Assembly: GCA_046330395.1 (NCBI GenBank)
Contig: JAXLSS010000014.1
Coordinates: 17,981 to 81,980 of the forward strand
Length of the DNA stretch: 64,000 nt
Direction: 5' to 3'
Origin: Ga0077560 sp046330395
GTDB taxonomy: Bacteria; Actinomycetota; Thermoleophilia; Miltoncostaeales; Miltoncostaeaceae
In this document: positions 57,872 through 64,000 of the stretch, piece after piece
How the letters are laid out: every line of letters starts with the position of its first letter
How positions within the stretch are numbered: the first letter of the stretch is position 1
Translations under genes and position numbers: made by a program
The notes under the pieces: generated by a model
Seen by the model: the letters and a program-made list of their open reading frames with translations, nothing else
What the model was told of the DNA's origin: nothing
Databases searched by the model: none

Positions 57872-58605
57872 GCCGCGCGCCGGTCATCGGGGTGTGCACC
57901 CCGCTGGAACGCGCCCGCTGGGCGGTGTGGGACATGCCGGCCTCTCTTGTGGCGGCCAACTACCTCAGCGCGGTGTGGGCGGCGGGCGGCCGGACCGTGC
58001 TGATCCCGCCGGACCCGGCGCTGGCGGAGTCGCCCGACGACATCATCGACGTGGTGGACGGCCTGCTGCTGGTGGGCGGCGCGGACATCGAGGCCACCCG
58101 CTACGGGGCCCAGCCGCACCGCGACGCCGAACCGGCGCAGGTGGCGCGGGACGCGGTGGAGGTGGCGCTCACCCGCCGGGCCGCCGAGCGCGGCGTGCCG
58201 GTGCTGGGCATCTGCCGCGGCCTGCAGGTGATCAACGTGGCGGCGGGCGGCACGCTGCACCAGCACCTGCCCGAGAGCCACGGCACGAGCGAGCACCGCC
58301 GCACCCTGGGCCGGTTCGAGGGCAACGAGCACGAGGTGGTGCTCACCCCGGGCTCGCGGGCCGCGGCTGCCGCGGGGGAGGACCGGCACGTCGTGGTGTC
58401 GCACCACCACCAGGCGGTGGACCGGCTGGGCGACGGGCTGGCGTGCACCGGCGTGGCCGAGGACGGGGTGGTGGAGGCCATCGAGGGCGTGGGCCCCGGT
58501 TACCTGCTGGGCGTGCAATGGCATCCGGAGGCGCAGGAGACCAGCCGGGTGATCGCCAGCCTCGTGCAGGCGGCGCGCGAACGGGCGGCCCGACCAGCCG
58601 CATGA
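57868..58605 (+). CDS. Gamma-glutamyl-hydrolase-like class I amidotransferase (peptidase C26)
   Basis: This 245-residue protein resembles PuuD. The nucleophile Cys is in VPVLGICRGLQVINVAAGGTLHQHLP, His-Glu in LGVQWHPEAQ, and LLVGGADIEATRYG is the family's oxyanion-side loop. PuuD cleaves gamma-glutamyl-GABA; the substrate here may be a similar gamma-glutamyl amide. No polyamine genes are nearby. Translationally coupled to the J-domain gene. Confidence 0.88.
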   Translation: MSRAPVIGVCTPLERARWAVWDMPASLVAANYLSAVWAAGGRTVLIPPDPALAESPDDIIDVVDGLLLVGGADIEATRYGAQPHRDAEPAQVARDAVEVALTRRAAERGVPVLGICRGLQVINVAAGGTLHQHLPESHGTSEHRRTLGRFEGNEHEVVLTPGSRAAAAAGEDRHVVVSHHHQAVDRLGDGLACTGVAEDGVVEAIEGVGPGYLLGVQWHPEAQETSRVIASLVQAARERAARPAA

Positions 58606-58807
58606 GGGCCACCGGCCCGCTGATCGGCCCGCCCGCGGGGGGTCGCCCCGGCGCGGCGTGATCCCGGTCAGCGGCGGGTCGTGGGGGACAGTTCACGACC
58701 CGCGCGCATTCCGGGTGCCCTTCCCTCGCGAGCGTGGCTGACCAGGTTGGCAGTGCACTCCACCCCGCTCGCCCCGGCAGTGTCACCGGTGGGCCGGGGC
58801 GCCCGCT

Positions 58808-58884
58808 TTGGCCCTATGGCGAAGCCGGGGGCGGGGTCGTTCCGCCCCCGTGGCGGGGTGCCGGAACGACTTCGCCACAGGGCG
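58808..58884 (+). promoter_or_regulatory. Long structured leader upstream of amt
   Basis: In the 400-bp gap (58606-59004) a nested stem-loop lies about 120-195 bp before the amt ATG. The stem GCCCT-AT-GGCGAA pairs with TTCGCC-AC-AGGGC, and the inner stem GTCGTTCCG with CGGAACGAC; CCCCC/GGGG pair at the top. CCAATG and CATTGG (58914-58957) form a second stem. It may be an attenuator or riboswitch-like leader, or a terminator for the upstream gene. The rest of the gap shows nothing clear. Confidence 0.55.
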
Positions 58885-59004
58885 AAGCAACCGCCGCAGA
58901 CCTTCTCCTCAGGGCCAATGAGCCCGCCGGGGGCCGCTTCCTACATTGGTTCCCGGCTGCGCGAACCCACTCGGCGGCCCACCTGAACCATTGTGAGGAG
59001 ATCC

Positions 59005-60501
59005 ATGCGAACCACGCCATTCCGACGCGCGCCACTGTGGGCCGCCGCACTGCTCGCGGTGACGCCCATGGTCGCCGCGGCTGCAGATTCGCCGCCCACC
59101 ACGCAGAGCCTGGCAGGTGAGGTGAGCAAGCTCACCAGCGCGGTCGACTCCATCTGGGTCACCGTGGCCGCCGCGCTGGTGCTGTTCATGCAGGCCGGCT
59201 TCGCGATGCTGGAGGTTGGTCTCTCGCGGGCCAAGAACGCGGGCGCGGTGATGGGGAAGATCCTCATCAACATGTCCGTCGCGATCCTGATGTTCTGGGC
59301 CACGGGCTTCGCCCTGGGCTTCGGCAACGGCAACGACTTCCTCGGCACCCACGGCTGGATGTTCGCGGCCAACCACCTCAGCTCGGCCGCCGACTACGTG
59401 TACTCCACGTCCACGGCCAGCATCACCAGCCTGTTCTTCTTCCAGGTGGTGTTCTGCGCCGTGTCGCTGGCGATCGTGTTCGGCAGCATGCTGGACCGCA
59501 CCAAGTTCGCGGCCTACATCCTGTTCGCCATCCCGTTCGCCGGGTTCATCTACCCGGTGGTGGCCCACTGGACCTGGGGCAACGGCTGGCTGTTCCAGCG
59601 CGGCTTCCTGGACTACGCCGGTTCATCCATCGTGCACCTGCAGGGCGCGCTCGGGGCACTCGCCGGCGCCATCATCCTGGGCCCGCGCGTGGGCAAGTTC
59701 CGCAAGGGCAAGCCGGTGCCGATCCCGGGTCACTCCATCCCGCTGGCCATCAGCGGCGTGCTGATCCTGTGGTTCGGCTGGATGGGCTTCAACGGTGGTT
59801 CCAGCCTGCTGGCCAAGGGCACCGACTTCACGGACGCCATCGTCAACTCCAACCTGGCCGCGGCCGCCGGCGTGATCGGCGCCTCCGCCATGTCCCTCAT
59901 CCTCTTCAAGACCCTCGACGTGTCGCAGATGGGCAACGGCGCCATCGGTGGCCTGGTGGCCATCACCGCCTCCTGCGCCTTCGTGGACTACTGGGCCGGC
60001 ATCGTGGTGGGCCTGGTGGCCGGTCTCATCATCCCGCTGGTGGTGGTGGGCGTTGAGAAGCTGAAGATCGACGACCCGCTGGGCGCCCTGGCCGCCCACG
60101 GCATGGCCGGCATCTGGGGAACCCTGTCCATCGGCCTGTTCGGCACCTCCACCCGCATGGACCCGGTCATCGTGGGCCTGCTGGGCAAGCACTCGCGCGA
60201 GGGCCTGTTCATGGGCGGCGGCTTCACGCAGCTGTGGGTGCAGTTCTACGGCATCGTCGCCACCATGGCGTTCACCGGCGGCATGTGCTTCCTGGTGTTC
60301 CTCGCCATCAAGTACACCGTGGGGCTGCGGGTCAGCGAGGAGCACGAGCGCGCCGGCCTGGACATCTCCGAGCACGGCATGTTCGGGTACCCCGAGCAGT
60401 TCATCGAGGTGCCGGGCGCCCAGCCCGAGAACGCCTTCCCCGAGGGCGGCGTGCTGAAGGAACTCAGCCACACCACGCCCAACCCCGCGACCGCCTCCTA
60501 A
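59005..60501 (+). CDS. amt: Ammonium transporter
   Basis: This 498-residue transporter has a signal peptide (LWAAALLAVTPMVAAAA) and about eleven helices. Amt signatures: ILINMSVAILMFWATGFALGFG, SLFFFQVVFCAVSLAIVFGSMLDR, DYAGSSIVHLQGALGALAGAIILGPR with pore His in VHLQG, WFGWMGFNGGSSL, GAIGGLVAITASCAFVDYWAGIVVGLVAG and DDPLGALAAHGMAGIWGTLSIGLFG. AGGAGATCC precedes the ATG. Cotranscribed with the PII gene 14 nt downstream. Confidence 0.95.
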   Translation: MRTTPFRRAPLWAAALLAVTPMVAAAADSPPTTQSLAGEVSKLTSAVDSIWVTVAAALVLFMQAGFAMLEVGLSRAKNAGAVMGKILINMSVAILMFWATGFALGFGNGNDFLGTHGWMFAANHLSSAADYVYSTSTASITSLFFFQVVFCAVSLAIVFGSMLDRTKFAAYILFAIPFAGFIYPVVAHWTWGNGWLFQRGFLDYAGSSIVHLQGALGALAGAIILGPRVGKFRKGKPVPIPGHSIPLAISGVLILWFGWMGFNGGSSLLAKGTDFTDAIVNSNLAAAAGVIGASAMSLILFKTLDVSQMGNGAIGGLVAITASCAFVDYWAGIVVGLVAGLIIPLVVVGVEKLKIDDPLGALAAHGMAGIWGTLSIGLFGTSTRMDPVIVGLLGKHSREGLFMGGGFTQLWVQFYGIVATMAFTGGMCFLVFLAIKYTVGLRVSEEHERAGLDISEHGMFGYPEQFIEVPGAQPENAFPEGGVLKELSHTTPNPATAS

Positions 60502-60514
60502 GGAGCCACCGACA

Positions 60515-60880
60515 GTGAAAAAGATCGAAGCGTTCATCCGGCACGAGGCGCTCGACGCCATCCGGGATCGCCTCGCCGCCATGGGCCTCCCGTCCATGAG
60601 CGTGGTGGAGGTGAAGGGCTCCGGACGGCAGAAGGGCTTCACCGAGAGCTACCGCGGCGCCACCACCACCATCTTCCTGCGACCCAAGCTGAAGCTGGAG
60701 ATGGCGGTGGACGACGCGGACGTGGACCGGGCCGTCGACACGATCCTCGAGCTCGCCCACACGGGCGAGCCCGGGGACGGGAAGATCTTCATCATCCCGA
60801 TTGACGAGGCCATCCGCGTGCGGACCGGCGAGCGGGGCGACGCGGTGCTGGCCCCGCACCCCGAGGAGGTGCAGCACTAG
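60515..60880 (+). CDS. PII nitrogen-regulatory protein lacking Tyr51
   Basis: This 121-residue GlnB/GlnK-family signal protein is normal in layout: MKKIEAFIRHEALDAIRDRLAAMGLPSMSVVEVKGSGRQKG, T-loop, and GDGKIFIIPIDEAIRVRTGERGDAVL. In the T-loop Tyr46 is kept (ESYRGAT) but position 51, the usual uridylylation or adenylylation Tyr, is Thr (TTTIFLRPK). It should gate the Amt channel according to ATP/ADP/2-oxoglutarate without modification at residue 51. GTG start behind AAGGAG. Full name glnK is likely by context. Confidence 0.92.
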   Translation: MKKIEAFIRHEALDAIRDRLAAMGLPSMSVVEVKGSGRQKGFTESYRGATTTIFLRPKLKLEMAVDDADVDRAVDTILELAHTGEPGDGKIFIIPIDEAIRVRTGERGDAVLAPHPEEVQH

Positions 60881-60890
60881 GCGGTCTCAA

Positions 60891-60915
60891 CGGGCGCCGC
60901 CCCGCGCGGCGCCCG
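60891..60915 (+). terminator. Terminator hairpin after the amt-PII operon
   Basis: CGGGCGCCGC and GCGGCGCCCG form a perfect 10-bp stem with a five-base loop 10 bp after the PII stop. No U tract follows. Confidence 0.65.
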
Positions 60916-61006
60916 TGGCTGTCCGTCCCGGCCCCTCCCGGTGCCGTGGTCGGGCGGGTGCCCAGCGGGTCCCCCCGGAACCCGCCGCGCACCGCGGGTG
61001 CGTCCG

Positions 61007-61576
61007 TCAGGACGTCGTATGGGCGGGTGGAGTCGGGACCACTCCGCCCTTCACCCGTTTCCGGGTGGCGGCGGGCACCGTGCCCACCCTCACCACCGCC
61101 AGCGGATCCCAGGCGGCGGGCGTCCCCGAGTCCAGCGTGTAGCTGCCGGCGCCCAGCAGGCGGGCCTTCAGCACCCCGGCCACCGACAGCGAGATGGACG
61201 GCGCCGTGATGCGCACGCGCATGTCCTGCCCGCTGAGGATGAAGCGGCGGCCGCCGCGCAGCAGCCGGAAGCGGCGCACGGTGACGAAGGGCGGGTCGTT
61301 GACGGCCGGGGTGGCGGCGATGGACCGCCCGGCCACCACCAGCTGGGCCGCCGTGGTCGGGTCCGTGCTGCGGTCCTTCACCAGGATGGTGACGGGGCCG
61401 CGCACGTAGCCGATGACGGTGGCCTGCCCGTCCAGCACCACGTTCCCCGACCCCGCGGCCCAGAGCGCCCCCGGCTGGGAGCCGGTGGGCGGCACCGCGC
61501 TCAGCGCGGGCGCGGCGATGGCGCACAGTGCGCAACAGGCGACGGCGAGCGAGCGGGTGGGTGGGATGTGACGCAT
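61007..61576 (-). CDS. Secreted beta-rich protein, related to the protein at the right edge
   Basis: This 189-residue exported protein has signal peptide SLAVACCALCAIAAPALSAVP. The mature region is one repeat-like beta-domain: GSGNVVLDGQATVIGYVRGPVTILVKDRSTD...FVTVRRFRLLRGGRRFILSGQDMRVRITAPSISLSVAGVLKARLLGAGSYTLDSGTPAAWDPLAVVRVGTVP. GAGSYTLDSGTPAAW matches GSGMYTVNGGSSVTW in the partial gene at 63827. No enzyme motif. It sits next to a two-component system, probably as a target or sensory accessory. Confidence 0.65.
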   Translation of the reverse strand: MRHIPPTRSLAVACCALCAIAAPALSAVPPTGSQPGALWAAGSGNVVLDGQATVIGYVRGPVTILVKDRSTDPTTAAQLVVAGRSIAATPAVNDPPFVTVRRFRLLRGGRRFILSGQDMRVRITAPSISLSVAGVLKARLLGAGSYTLDSGTPAAWDPLAVVRVGTVPAATRKRVKGGVVPTPPAHTTS

Positions 61577-61622
61577 GGTGAGAGTGTGCGGCGGGCGCGT
61601 GAGCTGGGTGCGATGCGGCCTG

Positions 61623-63155
61623 TTAGGAATTTGGGGTTCCGGCCGGAACGCCGGCCACGCGCGACACGGGCAGGCTGGGCAGGGTGAGGGTGAACCGCGC
61701 GCCGCCCGCCGGCGCGTCGTCCACCACCACGTCGCCGCCCAGCTCGCGCGCCAGCTGGCGGCAGATGGCCAGCCCGAGGCCCGTGCCCGTGCGGCCGTCC
61801 GGGGTCTCGGCCGACCGGAACGGCTGGAACACGGCCTCGCGCAGCTCCACCATCACGCCCGGCCCGGAGTCGGTGACCTCCACCCGCAGGCCCCCCGCGG
61901 GCTGGGGCTGGGCCACCATGGTGACCGCACCGGCCTTCGGCGACCAGCGCAGCGCGTTGTCCAGCAGGTTGGCCACGATCTGGCGCAGGCGCGCGGCGTC
62001 GGTCACCAGGAAGGGCAGGGGACCCATCCGGCGCTCGAACCGCACCTCGCGGCGGGCGGCGTCGGCCATGAATGCGTCGAAGGCCTGCGCCAGCACCGGC
62101 ACCGGATCCACCTCGGTGGGGTCCACGCGGAACCGCCGCGCGTCGATGCGGGCCAGGTCCAGCAGGTCGGTCACCATGGCCTCGAGGCGCCCGGCCTCAC
62201 CCTCGATGGCGGCCAGCGAGCGGGGCACCTGGTCCTGGGGCACCACCCCGTCGGCCAGGGCGGCGGCGTGGCCGCGGATGGCCGTGAGGGGCGTGCGCAG
62301 GTCGTGGGTGACCTTCATCAGGAACTCGCGGCTGTCGTCGTCGCGTTCCCGCAGGCGCACCACCATCTCGTTGAAGGCCGACCCCAGGTGGTCCAGCTCG
62401 GCGGTGCCGGCGCGGGGCACCGTGACGGTGAGCTCACCCCCCGCCACCTGCTCGGCGGCGCGCTCCATCTCCTGCAGGGGCCGGGTGACGCGGCCGGTGA
62501 GCAGCAGGGCCAGCAGCATGGCGGGGACGAAGCCGATGAGGGCGGCCCACATCAGCGTCGGTGCCACGTCCGTCCACGCGGCGCGCACCTGGCTGCTCGG
62601 CTTGGTCACGATGATCTGCTCCACCGGGATGTCCTTCACCCGCACCGGCACCGCGGTGGCGACGGTGCCCGGGCCCCCGGCCGTGAACCGCCCGTCCAGC
62701 CGCACGAAACCGTCGCGCTCCTCGGCGGCGCGGTCGATCGGGACGCGCTGCGCCACGGGCAGGTTGCCGTACTGCTCCACCGCGCCGGGGCAGAACGGCG
62801 GCCCCACCACCCACAGTTTGGCGCCGGTGCCCAGGAACGCCTCCAGGTCCTCCTTCTGGAAGCTGCTGCAGTGGCCGCTGGTGGCCGCCTGCTCCACGCG
62901 GTGGCCCACCAGGGCGGCGATGCGCATGGCCGTGCGGTCGAACTCGCGGCGGCTGTTGCGCGAGCTCTCCGAGCGCACCAGGCCGGAGGACACCAGCGCG
63001 AACACCAGCGCGGTGGCCAGGAGGCCCAGCATCGCCCCAACCGCCAGGCGTCCCCGCAGCGTGCGCCACGGAGCCGTGGCACGGCGCGCGGTGGTGCGCC
63101 TCAGCGTTTGGCGGCCACCTTGTAGCCCGTCCCCCAGACGGTCTGGATGGGGCAT
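61623..63155 (-). CDS. Sensor histidine kinase
   Basis: This membrane kinase is up to 510 residues. Helices are RLAVGAMLGLLATALVFALVSSGLV and LMWAALIGFVPAMLLALLLTG, with a sensor of about 130 residues between (SGHCSSFQKEDLEAFLGTGAKLWVVGPPFCPG, two Cys). HAMP, H-box MKVTHDLRTPLTAI, N-box RQIVANLLDNALRWS, D-box DSGPGV and G2 GTGLGLAIC follow. ATG 63155 overlaps the regulator by 55 nt; a CTG at 63104 would give a 4-nt overlap and may be the real start. Confidence 0.92.
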   Translation of the reverse strand: MPHPDRLGDGLQGGRQTLRRTTARRATAPWRTLRGRLAVGAMLGLLATALVFALVSSGLVRSESSRNSRREFDRTAMRIAALVGHRVEQAATSGHCSSFQKEDLEAFLGTGAKLWVVGPPFCPGAVEQYGNLPVAQRVPIDRAAEERDGFVRLDGRFTAGGPGTVATAVPVRVKDIPVEQIIVTKPSSQVRAAWTDVAPTLMWAALIGFVPAMLLALLLTGRVTRPLQEMERAAEQVAGGELTVTVPRAGTAELDHLGSAFNEMVVRLRERDDDSREFLMKVTHDLRTPLTAIRGHAAALADGVVPQDQVPRSLAAIEGEAGRLEAMVTDLLDLARIDARRFRVDPTEVDPVPVLAQAFDAFMADAARREVRFERRMGPLPFLVTDAARLRQIVANLLDNALRWSPKAGAVTMVAQPQPAGGLRVEVTDSGPGVMVELREAVFQPFRSAETPDGRTGTGLGLAICRQLARELGGDVVVDDAPAGGARFTLTLPSLPVSRVAGVPAGTPNS

Positions 63156-63802
63156 GCATCACCCAGCTTGCGTCGCAGCTGCCGTACGTGCACGTCGATG
63201 GTGCGCGAGTCGCCCAGGAACGTGAAGCCCCACACCTGCTCCAGCAGCTGCTCGCGCGTCAGCACGATGCCGCGGTGCTCGATGAGGGTCACCAGGAGGT
63301 CGAACTCCTTGGGGGTCAGCGCCGTGCGCTCGCCGTCCACGAACACCTCGCGCCCGCCCACCTCGATGCGCAGGTCGCCCAGCTCCAGCACCGTGTCCTC
63401 GGGCCCGGTGACGGCGTCGGCGCGGTCGTCGGAGCGGCGCAGCACCGCGCGCACCCGCGCCACCAGCTCGCGGGGGTTGAACGGCTTGGTGACGTAGTCG
63501 TCTGCACCCAGCTCCAGCCCCACCACCTTGTCCACCGCGTCGTCGCGGGCGGTGAGCATGATGATGGGCTGGTTGCCGTTGGCGCGCAGGCGGCGGCACA
63601 CCTCGTAGCCGTCCATGCCGGGCAGCATCAGGTCCAGCAGCACCAGCGAGGGGCGCTGCTCCTGGGCCATGCGCAGGCCGTCGTCGCCGCGCTCGGCGAC
63701 GCTGACGCGGAAGCCGGCGGCCTCCAGATACATGCGGGCGAACGAGGCGATGTTGGCCTCATCCTCGATGATCAGCACATGATCGGCGGCGGAGTCGGTC
63801 AC
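63101..63802 (-). CDS. OmpR/PhoB-family response regulator
   Basis: This 233-residue regulator has phospho-Asp in LVLLDLMLPGMDGYEVCRRL, switch Thr in IIMLTARDDA, Lys in YVTKPFNPREL, and a winged helix (RTALTPKEFDLLVTLIEHRGIVLTREQLLEQVWG...DVHVRQLRRKLGD...GTGYKVAAKR). It is first in the operon with the kinase downstream. The genes on each side encode related secreted proteins. Confidence 0.95.
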   Translation of the reverse strand: MTDSAADHVLIIEDEANIASFARMYLEAAGFRVSVAERGDDGLRMAQEQRPSLVLLDLMLPGMDGYEVCRRLRANGNQPIIMLTARDDAVDKVVGLELGADDYVTKPFNPRELVARVRAVLRRSDDRADAVTGPEDTVLELGDLRIEVGGREVFVDGERTALTPKEFDLLVTLIEHRGIVLTREQLLEQVWGFTFLGDSRTIDVHVRQLRRKLGDACPIQTVWGTGYKVAAKR

Positions 63803-63826
63803 CGGGGCATCATCGCCGATCGTGGC

Positions 63827-64000
63827 TCAGGGGGTGGGGCCGGCGGGCAGATCCGCGGAGTAGCCGCGCCGCGCACCCGTGGTGGCGGCCGCCTGGCCGC
63901 CCAGCGTGACGGTGGGCACCGCCCCCCAGGTCACGGAGGAGCCGCCGTTGACGGTGTACATGCCGCTGCCGGCGAAGCGGGCCGTGCCCGTGCCCGACGC
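63827..64000 (-). CDS. C-terminus of a secreted beta-protein, cut by window edge
   Basis: The last 57 residues are visible: ASGTGTARFAGSGMYTVNGGSSVTWGAVPTVTLGGQAAATTGARRGYSADLPAGPTP. GSGMYTVNGGSSVTW corresponds to GAGSYTLDSGTPAAW of the protein at 61007-61576. The gene reads toward the response regulator, 24 bp away. The start lies outside the window. Confidence 0.6.
   Translation of the reverse strand, partial: ASGTGTARFAGSGMYTVNGGSSVTWGAVPTVTLGGQAAATTGARRGYSADLPAGPTP

Noticed and set aside
58808..58884. Glutamine riboswitch
   Set aside because: The nitrogen operon invites it, but the conserved glnA-motif core sequences were not found in the leader.

Overview
The window is a very GC-rich, gene-dense chromosomal segment. 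Actinobacterial-type features include frequent GTG/TTG starts, many 1-4 nt gene overlaps, several -10-like hexamers only 6-9 nt before start codons (leaderless mRNAs), an AceE-type pyruvate dehydrogenase and a two-component/sigma-factor-rich gene set. A deep-branching actinobacterium (for example Thermoleophilia) fits, but this is inference; no rRNA or marker gene fixes the taxonomy. There are no phage, transposase, CRISPR or plasmid genes. Both edges cut genes (lon on the left, a secreted beta-protein on the right).

Layout. 0-6 kb: lon, a HAD phosphatase, a small zinc-ribbon protein, and an overlapping LysR / FAD flavoprotein / phosphosulfolactate synthase cluster. 6-12.4 kb: a secreted glycoside-hydrolase-like protein, a frameshifted kelch protein, an FMN reductase, a 250-bp nest of stem-loops, and a secreted subtilase. 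12.4-19.2 kb: PAS protein, aldo/keto reductase, ABC exporter, NADP-dependent oxidoreductase and TetR, degenerate GGDEF-like protein, TIGR01777 epimerase, tRNA-Ala. 19.2-37.3 kb: mostly exported or unknown proteins (two pairs of tandem paralogues, beta-helix, FG-GAP), a frameshifted ECF sigma/anti-sigma pair, a large FAD-linked oxidase, and a frameshifted LuxR-type ATPase regulator.

37.3-41.4 kb: two tandem ~217-nt structured repeats followed by a minus-strand operon with a membrane protein, MbnP-like copper protein, MbnH/MauG-like diheme enzyme and trehalose-phosphatase. 41.6-48.5 kb: the pyruvate dehydrogenase operon (aceE, a free-standing lipoyl protein, aceF, lpd), then a cupin-MarR pair behind a promoter bracketed by two matching operators. 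49.7-50.2 kb: two more copies of the structured repeat in the opposite orientation. 50.2-53.3 kb: an orphan HPt protein with an amphi-Trp protein, then a minus-strand operon of two small exported proteins, ApbE and a ferric-reductase-like membrane protein. 53.5-64 kb: NHL-repeat protein, a two-component system, a J-domain protein, a C26 amidotransferase, the amt-PII operon behind a strongly structured leader, and a second two-component system set between two related secreted proteins.

The most unusual signals are the four-copy structured repeat family (37.3-37.8 and 49.7-50.2 kb), the stem-loop nest at 10.43-10.68 kb, the metallo-mystery-pair operon, the sulfolactate-like cluster, and an in-place duplication that made a separate lipoyl gene. 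About fourteen apparent single-base indels, nearly all missing bases in or next to G/C runs, fall in a few short patches. They look more like local sequence error than gene decay, but that needs reads to settle.
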